The position numbers and the translations under genes are program-made. A stretch of 64,000 bases of DNA from Drosophila persimilis (taxonomy: Eukaryota; Arthropoda; Insecta; Diptera; Drosophilidae), in assembly GCF_003286085.1 (NCBI RefSeq), contig NW_020825294.1:15088501-15152500 (forward strand), given 5' to 3'. Under the pieces are notes generated by a model that was given only the letters and a program-made list of their open reading frames with translations, was not told the origin of the DNA and ran no database searches. Positions 21,902 to 32,062 of the stretch are shown one piece after another (positions within the stretch are counted from its first letter, which is position 1; every line of letters starts with the position of its first letter).

Positions 21902-22125
21902 TGTAACTAACCTAAAAGGGTTCGATACAATCCAACCCCCGACTTATAATGAGCATATCGCACCACACCCCGCAACCAACGCCCCCTCTCCGGACGCAGC
22001 CACCGATTAACACGCGGACTTTCCCCACTCCAGGCCAAGCCATTAGCCAAGTGCGGTCTTCCGGGTTCATCAACTGCGGAGAGATGACACCGCGAAAGTC
22101 TGCGACGGTCACCAAGAACGAGAAC
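21902..22125 (+). repeat. Gypsy-Z left LTR (3'-truncated)
   Basis: It aligns to 24437-24690 with a gap: the right copy has about 36 extra bases around 24550-24590. Similarity stops at GGTCACCAA(22120), after which gag-like sequence follows. The LTR start TGTAAC is shared by both copies. Confidence 0.75.
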
Positions 22126-22225
22126 AATCCATTGGTTCCGCACCAGCCGACTCCAGAGCGCCTCATGGGTCGATTTCCGCCAGGAATTCCTAGCCTTTTT
22201 CCTGCCTCTCCGGTACTTCGAGCAA

Positions 22226-22790
22226 ATGGAAGACCAGATCAGGGACCGCAAACAAGCGGTGGGCGAACCGTTCAAGGATTTCGTCATCGAGCTCCGGTTG
22301 CTCATGCACCACGCCGGGTACGACGACGCCAAGGAGCTTAGCCGGATCTATGACAAAACCCTCCCGGCGTACCACGAACTGAGAAGTCTGACGCAATTAA
22401 CAATGTTGGCCACAGAGTTCGAGAGTATCCAGGAACGAAACGTACCGGCGACCCTCATCCCCCCTCGACAACCACCCAGTTACAAGCGGCCAACGGCGCA
22501 ACAACTGCAAAACGAAAGCAGGACGAATCGGGCCCAATTCCGAAAACCTCATTAGAACACCTCGGAACCCGCAAGGAAGCCGCACCAGGCCGGCGCTCCA
22601 GCACAGGAAACGGCACATCGAATGATCACCACACCCATCGCCAACCCACACGCAGCTTGTCGACACTGCGGAGAGGCTGGACATGTTTCTCGCGACTGCA
22701 CCAACCCATCGATCCTCTTCTGTTGGGAGTGCGGCAAGCGCGGAACGCGCACCGTGGGCTGTTGCCATCGAGCAAGAGGTACAGATGCCA
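22226..22790 (+). pseudogene. Gypsy-Z gag: capsid end and zinc knuckles
   Basis: The 110-codon frame at 22226-22555 (RKQAVGEPFKDFVIELRLLM, then LTMLATEFESIQERNVPA) is the end of a gypsy-type capsid. The gypsy-Y gag near 47230-47440 has a corresponding EYMVEMQTLMR. A second frame from 22622 carries CRHCGEAGHVSRDC, a complete CX2CX4HX4C knuckle, and then CWECGKRGTRTVGCC, a degenerate one. A frameshift lies between them near 22555-22620. Confidence 0.7.
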
Positions 22791-22905
22791 CTCATGATAC
22801 TACCTTGGTACTAGAGCAAGCCATCATAGGGATGGATTTCCTGAGCACCATTGAAACCACAATACAATGTGGCACCACGCGCCTTCATCTCCAAGGCTCC
22901 CAACG
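22791..22905 (+). pseudogene. Gypsy-Z protease, C-terminal end
   Basis: The residues LEQAIIGMDFLSTIETTIQCG match the last strand and helix of gypsy retropepsins (I-G-M-D-F-L). The part with the catalytic Asp is missing at this place. A possible displaced protease N-terminal half lies downstream near 23510-23650. Non-functional. Confidence 0.55.
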
Positions 22906-23792
22906 CCCCATCCCAAACACGCCGATGATCACCGCCAGCCAAATACACGCCCCCGGACCCACGAACTCGAGACCTCCGCCGCCAACGAATTCCCCTCCAC
23001 GACACGAGACAAGAGCACAAGGAACAAGGAATACAGAACCCATGGACACGACGAGGCACACTAGCCACACTAGCCACTCCGAGAAAACCAAAACTAAGCA
23101 AAGCAACGGAGAAAGCGAGCCGGTCTCCCGAGGGCACCGACGCGGTTCCACCAACGAAGAGAAAAGGAACCCAGGACGCCCCTCCAGAAGACAACCCGGC
23201 CCCAGCAACGACGGCCGCCACGCAGCAGCCAGGCGCTCGAGGTACCACCCCCGACCGCCACCCTGGCCCACGAACGCGTCGACACCGCCCTCGACGCGAA
23301 AACGACCCCTACGACACCGACCGACCCGCTACTCCCGCGTCCTCTCAGGCAGGAACCGGGAAAGGCGATCACTGCCACACGAGGCACCCATCGGAACCTC
23401 GACGCACCATCGATCGTCCCCGACATTATGGAACGCCTCCCGGGCAACACCTCGTACGGCGCCGGCATGCGGCCCAGCAGCACGCCTGGAGCCATGTCGG
23501 TGACCTTCATCGCCCAAACTAGCCGTTGGTCAAACGCTACGATCGGCACCGAGACCCGCACGTTCGTACATCACGCTGAGTATAACGTCGCGCTAGCACC
23601 CCCCTGGACACACACGAGCCCCCTACTCATGATCGAGGCACCCGCCGTCGTCGCCAGCATAAGCGAATACACTCGCGAAGTCGAACCACCAAGCGCATTC
23701 GACACAACGATCCTCCCCGAGAGCCCCGACCACACTTACGACCCAGGAATCGACGACCCACACGAGGACGGTTCGGAACGAATCTCCGACCC
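22906..23792 (+). other. Pro/Thr/Arg-rich linker of gypsy-Z with weak protease-like trace
   Basis: Long frames in several phases (22622-23503 and 23428-23985 on plus, several on minus) reflect GC-rich, low-complexity sequence. I see no family features apart from a weak retropepsin-like trace around 23510-23650 and an R-E-F-L-D-E-E-L segment near 23820, which recalls the protease-RT linker. The RT and integrase expected here are absent. Confidence 0.4.
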
Positions 23793-24345
23793 ATGGCCTT
23801 CCGACATCGCGCCGAAAATACGGGAATTTCTAGACGAGGAACTGCCAACACTCGCAGGCATCCGGAACAACATCCAGGGAGCCAGTCAAGAGCAAGGGAG
23901 ACATTACAACCTCCACCGGCGACTATGGTACTACTACGACAACACCACCTCTCAAACACCGCCGAGGGCTTTGCAGCAAAGCTAGCCCTAAAGTTCAACG
24001 GCCCCAACCTGGTAAAAAGTTTCCCATCGCCAAATTGCAACATTGCGAAAGCCGGAAACAGAAGACCGCAAATATCAATGACCTGAGAGAGTTCCACGAT
24101 CACGAGTCCGAAAAATCCACTGACCTACCTGAGAATGCTGACATCGACGAGGAAAGCAACAAGACATTAACCCGACGCCCCAACCACGGCACCGCAGAAA
24201 CCCGGAGCAAAACCTGGGAGACCCAAAAGACAGTATCGGCAAAAAGCGAGCCCGATAGCATAATACCGCCGAGAATGCAAGCGCAGCGAACCGCGCGACC
24301 ACCAATTAATCGAACAGCGCTGACGCCAGCGAGAGAAGTAACGTA
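23793..24345 (+). pseudogene. Gypsy-Z pol C-terminus (after integrase core)
   Basis: Traces in two frames give QEQGRHYNL, VLLRQHHLSNTAEGFAAKLA, then LQHCESRKQKTANINDLREF. This is the order of the post-integrase tail of Ty3/gypsy pol, which ends in a D-L-x-E-F motif. Downstream codons to 24345 are polar and unrecognised, ending at TAA before the purine tract. Confidence 0.6.
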
Positions 24346-24422
24346 ACGCTCACGACCGCGCACCCCACAAATCCGCTGACGAAGCGAAGAGAACCCACGA
24401 GTCCTCGTAACTCTCGCCGGCG

Positions 24423-24436
24423 AAGAAAGGGGAGGG
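24423..24436 (+). promoter_or_regulatory. Gypsy-Z polypurine tract
   Basis: AAGAAAGGGGAGGG lies directly before the right LTR start TGTAAC, the expected place for plus-strand priming. Confidence 0.7.
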
Positions 24437-24960
24437 TGTAACGAACCCAAAAGGGTTTGATACAATCCGTCCCCCGACTTATAATGAGCGTATCGCACCA
24501 CACCCCGCAACCAACGCCACCTCTCCACACGCAGCCACCGATCAACACGCGCCGACTCCATAACGCTGACCAAAGACATCAGGTCACGCGGACTTCCCCC
24601 ACTCCAGGCCAAGCCATCGGCCAAGTGCGGTCTTCCGGGCTCATCAACTGCACAAAGATGACACCGCGAAAGTCTGCGACGGTCACCAACGGCGAAGTGC
24701 ACCCCGACGCGGAAGTGCACTTTCAAGCCCGCGGACCCAGCAATACGGGCCTATGAAAAGACGACCAATTAAACTAAATTCATTTAAAAGTACTAAGAAT
24801 TATAATAAAGTGTCAAATTATCAGAGTAACACCCAATCGCGTAAGTTCATTACAACTAGCCGAGGCACCGACACTACCCCACCCCGAGTCCACGTTCGCC
24901 GTTTCGTATACACGACGATCGACGCCCACTCTAGCCCCGATCCACCTCTCTATTATTAAG
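24437..24960 (+). repeat. Gypsy-Z right LTR
   Basis: It begins TGTAACGAACCC and shares at least 220 bp with 21902-22125. The right boundary is uncertain because the left copy is truncated. I place it near 24960, after an AATAAAG at about 24803 and a CT-rich stretch. Confidence 0.55.
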
Positions 24961-25309
24961 GTTCCATCTATTTCTACAAATTTATTGTGCATTGACCCCT
25001 GGACGTGACTGAGCTTACCTCAGCCTGAAATAGGTCCATCACATCTTTATAAAACCCAGACAAACTATGGAACGCTGAGCATGCCCGGACTAAACAACAA
25101 AGTAATTGCAAGAATATGGCTTTATGTTTGTTGCCAGCCGCTTGTATTGCGTTGCTTACATATATGTATGTTTGTATGCAGCTGTAACATATACAGCAGC
25201 AACGAAAGCTCAGCTGGTAGCTGGAAGAGGTAGGAATATTATTTACAGACAGCTATATATGATTGTGGGAACTAGATCGGGACCCAGGAGCTAGATCGCA
25301 TCAAATTAA
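24961..25309 (+). other. No recognisable feature
   Basis: No coding signal or repeats match. It may be the last part of the gypsy-Z LTR (TATAAAACCC at 25050) or unrelated flanking DNA. Confidence 0.35.
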
Positions 25310-26025
25310 ACCTTTGGCGAAGTAGGAGGCCTCATGAAAACGTCCGCCTGAAATGTGCTGCATCGGTCTGGTAGTTTGACCCATATCTCAGGGTCTGTGC
25401 AGAATAAGTCCTCTCCTATTCCTCCGTCCATCTTGGAGCCGTCCGTATATATGTTGAGGTGTTTAACTTGGTCCCTTCCTTTTTCCAGTCATCGGGTCCC
25501 AGAGATGAGATAGTTTTGATGTCGAGGCAAGTTTGGGGGATCATGTAATCAGTCGATCTGCTTATGTCCCTGCCAATTGAACTGTGCCCGTATATCTGTG
25601 GCGACATATTTCCTGGTGCGATTAGGTGCTGTGTTGCCAAGGGGTCGATTCCGAGTACAGTTTCGAGTGCTTTTGTTGGGGTGACCTCAGCGCCCCTGTA
25701 ATACAGAGCAGAGCCTGTCGCTGAGTCTTTTCCATAAGCTTATGGTATGTCTTCTTTTCAGTAGCCTGCCACCACACTAAGGCTCCATACAGCAGAGTTG
25801 GTCGCACCACCGAGAGCATTAGAGCCGGTGACAGCCCCCATGTGCTGCTGAGCATCTTCTTGGATGCATAAAGCGCAATGGTGGCCGTCTTCACCCTTTC
25901 CACTACATTAGGTCTACATGCCAACTTGCTGTCCAGTACTGTGCCTAGGTACTTCACCTGTGCTCTTGGGTTCTGCCTTGTTTGGTCAATTTTCGGGGGG
26001 GTCCATATCGGTACCTTGTACCTCT
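25310..26025 (-). pseudogene. Second LOA-like element: RT end and RNase H start
   Basis: The minus-strand frame at 25622-25957 carries QVKYLGTVLDSKL, STWGLSPALML, VVRPTLLYGALVWW and KLMEKTQRQALLCITGALR, the thumb/connection region that follows the RT of LOA-group elements. The frame at 25416-25640 (about 75 codons) leads to the RNase H start. The sequence differs from the LOA-like element at 17545-21490, so this is another family. 5' and 3' parts are missing; a frameshift lies at about 25630. Confidence 0.65.
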
Positions 26026-26029
26026 ATTC

Positions 26030-26960
26030 TTGGACGTTGACATGGAATGACTGCATCTTGCAAGAGGCTATGCAATTACTACACCGTCAAGTGGCCCGTC
26101 TGAAACCAGCAGAAGTCTGCATGCAGGAAAGATAGCAGTTAGACAAATATTCGAGGTAAATTAGCGTTAAACTTACTAAGAGAACTAAGCATGCATTCAA
26201 AATACAAATACCACTACAGTTACTAATTACTAGAAAGGTGTGTACAGATTAGTAATTTAATAAGAGGAAGAGAATTAGTGGTGGATATAATATGGTAGAG
26301 GCAATAATAATCCCAGCATAAGACCCTACACGGTTCATGCAAAGAATAATTCGATCTACAAGGTGGAAGGAACAACAGTGTAAACAGTAGACATTTTTCT
26401 AGTGAGTCTTATAGGAATCGTGAAGTTTATGTGCATAAAAATCACACTAAGCATTTTTCTAAGGTTAACTAGGGATGGGAGGTTTACTAATAGTAGTCTA
26501 CTAGAGTAAGATGGGCGTCTCACACCCACATCCCAGTTAAGGCCCCGCAGAGCAAAGAGTAAAAAGTTTTTCTTTACTGATTCTATACGTTCCTAGTGTA
26601 CTTGGTACTGAGGGCACCATACACAGGAGCCGTATTCTAAGATCTGACGAACAGGCGAGGTATAGAGAGTCTTTTTTATATAGGGGTCGTCAAATTCCTT
26701 TGACCACCTATTTATAAACCCAAGCACGCCCATGGCCTTATTTGCCATGGTATAAATGTGTTCAGAAATATGTGGACACACAGTTTAACATCATCCGCAT
26801 ACATAAGTACTCGAGCGTATGATAATACCGAAGCCGAGTCATTAATAAAGAGTGTGAAGAGTAAGGGGCCTAGATGGCTGCCCTGTGGTACTCCCGAAGA
26901 AACCTTTATTGGTGAAGAGAGGGAGTTTATGAAGAGGACTCTTTGAGACCTGGAACAAAG
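26030..26960 (-). mobile_element. CR1-1 fragment, RT middle to 3' end (inverted relative to the next copy)
   Basis: Minus-strand traces: VSSGVPQGSHLGPLLF, ARVLMYADDVKLC (about 26800), ISEHIYTMANKAMGVLGF (26593-26781), LYTSPV and ILEYGSCVWCPQY. Then comes a 3' UTR that matches 33490-33786 and ends in CATGTCAACGTCCAA reversed near 26030. About 90 codons are deleted between the YADD box and ISEHI. It lies head-to-head with the plus-strand copy starting at 26966. Confidence 0.8.
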
Positions 26961-27149
26961 AGGAGAGAGTAGCTCTCTCTCTCTCTCATTAGCTGCTGCT
27001 GCAACTGTTCTCCTATCCTCCTATTAACATTTGTCTGGCTCGCTGGTTTGATAGCCATTTGTTTTGAAAAATAATTTGATTTTAATTTTGTTCAAATTTT
27101 TTATTATAGAGTTTTCTATTGTGCCAAAATATCCTGTCGGAAGCAGATC

Positions 27150-27731
27150 AGCCGAGTATCTCCTGATGGCTCTGCGATAGCGTAGTGCACGAAAAATGCG
27201 CTGGGTTAACGGGCCTCGTGGGCAATGCCATGTCAAAACGTAATGGCTTGCACTACAGTTGCGAGGCATGTCGTGCGGTTGAGACTGACATGGTAATATT
27301 TATGAGGGAGACGCGGAAGGGCTTTAAGGAGCTGACCGTTGGCTTTAAAAAGCAATACGATCGGCTCCTAGCTCGGAGTCTCAATTTGGCAGTCTGCAAC
27401 TGCTGATTGAGTCTCCGAGGCGTAGAAGGGTCACTCCGCGGGATCTGCAAGTGCCAACCGTCACTCAGTCGAAAAATTGACTCCGACCACTCCAAGTATG
27501 CAGCAGTTTATCTCGTTTGCCACTTCAAGGGCAACGACAGCTGCTGGCGATGCAGATTCAGTAGCCGAATTCATCGCCTCGGAGAATGTGCAGCCAAGTG
27601 CGTCTGCAGCGTCCGTGTCCGTGGTGTCCGCAAGTTCGCTAGTTGTCCCGTATATTCCGATCCCACCAGTAAATAGACGTTCCGGACCTCCGGATATTGC
27701 CACCACAGGTACTAGGCCTGTGGCAAAATAA
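27150..27731 (+). pseudogene. CR1-1 copy 1 ORF1 (PHD-like protein)
   Basis: Codons before and in the 27185-27406 frame give LCDSVVHEKCAGLTG and then YSCEACRAVETDMV. The Cys/His spacing is that of a PHD-type zinc finger, known at the N-terminus of CR1 ORF1 proteins. A stop at 27406 and a frame change lead to 27477-27731, a Ser/Ala/Val-rich segment (TSRATTAAGDADSVAEF). The globular end (QVFVSRLAPDV in copy 3) is missing here. Confidence 0.6.
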
Positions 27732-27959
27732 AGCAAAGCAAAATAAAAGCCGTCGGCTTAAAGGTGGAGAAATTTAATTTCTCTTAACACCATTTTCTCT
27801 GACAAATTCTTGCGAGAGCATTTGATGGTGAAGGAGTCCAAGGCTAAGGGCCACCATAACTCTTAAAAATCATCCCAATGTGCCCGACATTCTTAGTTCG
27901 GAGGTTTTGGCAGGCCGGTAAACAACTTTTAGAAAAGACCGTTCGTCTCGACGTGCAGG

Positions 27960-29235
27960 AGGGTTTCTGATTGCAGTGGACTGTTACTTCACGTCGGAAC
28001 ACTTCACAGTCCAAGTTCTACAGGAACTGGAATTCCTGTGTGTAAAACTGATTCTTCCCGCTTTCGCTATATTCATTACTTGCTCGTATATCCCACCTTC
28101 TTCGGATATCTCAATTTATGAGCAGCACTTGTCCGCTTTAACCGATGTTTCTTCCTCGCTATCTGATAAAGATCGTATGATAGTTCTTGGTGACTTCAAC
28201 TTGCCAGGAACTTTTTGGTCTGCGGTAAACGAGTCTAGTAACCTAGTGCCCATGTCACGACATGAATTTGTTGACGGCTTGCATGATCTGTCCCTGTCTC
28301 AAGTCAACCATGTGAAAAATTCCTTGTGTCGATTGCTTGATCTGTGCTTTGTATCGGATCCTACCTTAGTGTTGTTAACCCGACCACTTCCGCTCACTAT
28401 ACCTGGAGACCCCTACCATCCTACTTTCGAAGAGTCGCTAGATATAGGTCCAACTGTATTGGATCGGCCGAGTATGCTACCTGAACGTGTCCACTGCTTT
28501 CGTAAAGCCCAGTTTGCGAATCTTAATAACCTCATTAGGGATTTTGTTTCGTCATCTTTGTACTTGTGCACTGATGTCATAAAGGGCACAAACATTTTTT
28601 ACAATGCTCTTGGCAAATTTTTTGATTTTTGTATCCCGCTTTCTAATCCGATTAGATCTGGAACTCTTGGTTTACCAAAGAGTTATTTAGCATAAAAAAC
28701 TTAAAATCAAGACTTTTTAAAAAATTTCAAGAAGTTGCTTGTCCTACTTCTCACTCTCGCTATGTAATAGCTCGGTCAAACTTTTCAGTTCTTATGGCTC
28801 AATGCTATAAAAACGACGTATCTTGATGTAAGATACGTTTTTCTCAGGATCCTAACCAGTTTTACTGCTTCGTAAACAGTAAGCGTAAAACGTCCGCACA
28901 TCCATCCTCGCTATCATTTTGTAATACGTCGGCAAATAATGATCACGCGATCTACTACTGTAAGCTACTCTGGCCACCCCTACCCATACGGTTTACTGAA
29001 GTCGAAGGGCATTTTCAGTCCCTTGTTAAATGAATGTTCTTTACTTCATGATCTTCGACTAGTTAAGCCGGTGTTTTCACCGAGTACAGACGGGGTTCCA
29101 GGTTGCGTACTCAGGTACTGTGCCGAGGCTCTGTATGGACCCTTGCTTAAACTATTCACCCTGTACATCGATTTTTCTTGCTTCCCACCCGATCTGAACG
29201 GAATCGTTTATAATTCCTCTCCATTAAAAAGGTAG
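27960..29235 (+). pseudogene. CR1-1 copy 1 ORF2: endonuclease and RT N-terminus
   Basis: The frame at 27976-28695 (239 codons) has YIPPSSDISIYEQHLSAL and DRMIVLGDFNLPG (the D-x-N of AP endonucleases), then LLDLCFVSDP and DPYHPTFEES with the final His. After a frame break, 28939-29235 gives VSYSGHPYPYG, LRLVKPVFSPSTDGVPGCVLRYCAEAL and LNGIVYNSSPL, the RT N-terminal region. The N-terminal endonuclease (first Asn/Glu motifs) is partly eroded. Inactive. Confidence 0.75.
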
Positions 29236-29349
29236 CAAGTCTGAAGCAAAGAATTATAGTGGATCCGAATTCGATCTTTTGCGCAATTTAGAGCTCTTGG
29301 AAGATCGAACCGTGCGGTTCAATAGGGAAGATTCATTCGACTTGATTCG

Positions 29350-30640
29350 CTGAAAAGCGAAACAGTCTATGCAACAGCAACGCATAAGAAATGAGTGAAA
29401 TTATAATCGCCGAAGCCGAGAAACTTCCTTTGCCGTTGGTCAGCGGCCTCGGGATCCTTCTGGGCTACAAACTACGGGAGGCGATGACATGCGGGAGCGC
29501 CGACAGGGGGCATCGAGAGCGCCTAGGCAATCGCCGGACAGCGGCCTCGGGATCCTGCCAGGCTACGAACTGCTGGAGGGAGTCATGCGGGGTACCGACG
29601 GACATCTGTAACGAATACGGATCACCACGTGGGTGGGGCAAGAAGCGACTCGGGCAAGAGGCGTAAGGATGTACAGAGAAGGCGAAGCCCCGGACATCCA
29701 GTTTCCCTAGTGTATAGACTGTTGGTGACCAAGCTATGTTTTCATTATATCCATTATTTTTCACTTTATTCTCTTATTGCCCTACCTATCGCACCGCTTA
29801 GCAGCCCGCTACATGACTAGAGACTCGCTTACCCTGAATTCCCACGCTTATAGTTTCCGGCAGCTTCCTCTCCTCAGTAGTCAGTACAGGATCCTTCCTT
29901 TTCCTCCACTGGTTGCAATCTTCCCGTTACACTCTGATTCTTTTCAGCAGCCACTCGGTGTTAATAATTTTCTCCGCGAACACTTCTATTCAATTCGGCA
30001 CTCTCTGATCCACTCTCCTTTCTCCACGTTTTCCCAGCTCAGAACCGGCGTTCTGCTGGCTCTGCTGATACAGCGTCAGCGTGGGAGGCCAGCGTCGCCT
30101 GGCGGCTGGCGCCGTTGTTTCCGCTCTCTTTTCCGCTGCTGGCGCGTCGCTGCTTGCTGGGTTTTGGTTTTCAGTGTTTCTCTTCCGCCGTTGCTGCGTT
30201 GATGCTGTTTGCTTACTGCTGCTACGTCGATGCTGACAGCTTGCTGTTCTCGGCGTTTCTCTTCTGCCGCTGCTGCATCGATGCTGTTTGCTTATCGTTT
30301 TCAGCTCTTCTCCTCTGCCGTTGCTGCGTCGGCTCGCTGTTCTCGGCGTTTCTCTTCTGCCGCTGCTGCGTCGTTGTCGTTGGCTTATCGTTTTTGGCGT
30401 TCCTCTTCTGCCGCTGCTGCGTCGTTGTCGTTGAGTTTTTGGTTCTCGGTGTTTTCCTCGTCTCTCTTCTGCCGCTGCAGCTGCTTCGTTGTTGATGGGT
30501 TTTTTGGTTCTCGGTGTTTTCCTCGTATTTCTTCGGCCACTGCTGCGTCGTTGTCGTTGTTGGTTTACCGACCTTGAACAGCCAGTGGCGTCTGCCGTGA
30601 TCGTGACTTGCGAATTAGAATTGCCAATTCGATGGATACA
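29350..30640 (-). repeat. Repeat-rich LTR (family R), solo or partial copy
   Basis: The minus strand matches 49133-50450 along its length: CAAGTCACGATCACGGCAGACG at 30600, then about seven degenerate copies of a 60-bp unit (CAGCAGCGGCAGAAGAGAAACGCCGAGAACAG type) between 30180 and 30570. One copy of a unit that is present three times at 49827-49925 follows, then the CACCAACAGTCTATACACTAGGG block at about 29715, and about two copies of a ~111-bp unit at 29435-29610. LTR nature is inferred from length and from the purine tract before the other copy. The frames seen here are repeat artefacts. Confidence 0.6.
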
Positions 30641-30789
30641 ATTGATAGATCAAATAAAATAAACTATGGGCATTAATATGAATTCCTGCTACAGCAACTA
30701 CTAGGTAGAGGTCATGCGTCGTGTTGTGGATAAATACATGCTTAGGTAGACCAGATAGACTTTTTTGGGATTTATTCATTTCACATTTT

Positions 30790-31460
30790 TATACCCGATA
30801 CTCAAAATTAGTATTGGGGTATATTAAATTTGTGGTGAAAATGGATCCTCTGGACGATCCAGAAATAATCGATTCTGACCCCATAAAGTATATATATTCT
30901 TGATCAGCATCAACAGCCGAGTCGATTGAGCCCTGTCTGTCTGTCCGTCCGTCCGTCTGTTCGTCTGTCCGTCCGTCTGTCTAGAGCAACGACATTTCAA
31001 ATCCGGATTTCTGTGATACGTCACTGCTACAAGTATATTTCAGAGCTTTTCCCCGCCCACTTCCGCCCCCACAAAGGGCGAAAATCTGTGGCATCCATAA
31101 TTTCGACGATACGAGAAAACTGAAAACGCAGAATCGTAGAGGATGTCTATATGTTCTTAAGTGTAAAATCTAAACCAGATCGTAACATTAAACAATTTCA
31201 TTCTTTCTCGCTCTGTCTCTATTTGCAAAATATGAGTTCCTAGATCTCAGAGACTATAAGAGCTAGAGCAACCAATATTTTGATGGACACTCCTGTGATA
31301 TCGGACCTTAACGAGCTAGTTTCAAAATTTCGCCACACCCCCTTCCGCCCCCGCAAAGGACGAAAATCTGGGGCATCCACAAATCTCAGAGACTATTAAG
31401 ACTAGCGTAACCATATTTGGTATCCACACTTCTGTTAGATCTCACTATAAAAATCTGAAA
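30790..31460 (+). mobile_element. DINE-1-like element copy C (3'-truncated)
   Basis: It begins TATACCCGATACTCAAAATTAG at 30790 and has CCCCATAAAGTATATATATTC at 30881, a GTCTGTCCGTCCGTCCG block at 30930-30980, and the paired GGGCGAAAATCTG(T/G)GGCATCCA core. It stops near 31460 at the 5' side of CR1-1 copy 2, so its 3' hairpin end is missing. Non-coding. Confidence 0.85.
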
Positions 31461-32062
31461 AAAAATCCGTTCTCTTTCGTAGTGATCAGACGTGTTTTTG
31501 TTTTGCGCTCCGCATTTTTTCCTTTTCTTTTGAATAAACAGCCGGTGTTTTCCTAACTAAATTTTAATTATACTTCCTAACCAGACAACAATCTGGAAAC
31601 ATATTCTATTACACGAGTGCATGCCTTTTGATTTGTGTTAAAACATTATTTAACTTTTTATTTTTCGGCGTCGGCTTGTGCTTGTGATTGTGTTGTTGCA
31701 GTGAGTGAGTACGCATTACATTGCATTGCAGTCCACTCTCGTCTGGTAGCTTTTGTTGTTTTATCACTCTCTCGCTATCACCTCAACTTCAATAACTGTT
31801 CTTTCTCTCTCGTTCTTTAAACTTTCTGAGCAATAGCGCTCTCTGCTTAAGAGCTCTCGCTATAACCGCTCTCCACTCTGCTCTCTTTTTTACCAATTCT
31901 GCTTTGAGCGTTGTCTGGCACATTGGTCTGATACCAATTTGTTTTGCAAATAATAGTAAATAAAGTTTTTCCCAGTTCTGCCAAACCTCCTATTCTGAGG
32001 AAACCTACTCTGGTCAACCGTACCCATACGGATTACCGAGGTCGAACGGCATTTTCAGTCCC

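Larger units (their letters stand above)
21902..24960 (+). mobile_element. Gypsy-Z: Ty3/gypsy element with most of pol deleted
   Basis: Direct LTR copies begin at 21902 and 24437 (TGTAACTAACC / TGTAACGAACC, then AAAAGGGTT(C/T)GATACAATCC). Between them are capsid, zinc-knuckle, a protease end and the pol C-terminus, but no RT, RNase H or integrase core. A purine run precedes the right LTR. The left LTR is cut at about 22125, where gag sequence starts without a primer site. About 2.3 kb of interior remains, so it is a dead deletion derivative. Confidence 0.75.
26966..29265 (+). mobile_element. CR1-1 copy 1: 5' UTR, ORF1, endonuclease, start of RT
   Basis: The plus-strand copy begins in a (CT)n leader stretch shared with 60680-60730 and runs through ORF1 and ORF2 until GAATTATAGTGGATCC at 29265, where homology to CR1-1 (compare 32290) stops. 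The RT middle, RT end and 3' UTR are absent from this strand. They are present inverted next door at 26030-26960. Confidence 0.8.

Noticed and set aside
22811..23561. Long minus-strand frames (145, 128 and 155 codons)
   Set aside because: GC-rich, low-complexity antisense of gypsy-Z; composition artefacts without motifs.
29777..30577. Plus-strand frames rich in S, F, C and A (141, 126, 122 codons)
   Set aside because: Translations of the 60-bp repeat on the antisense strand; periodic and without any conserved domain.
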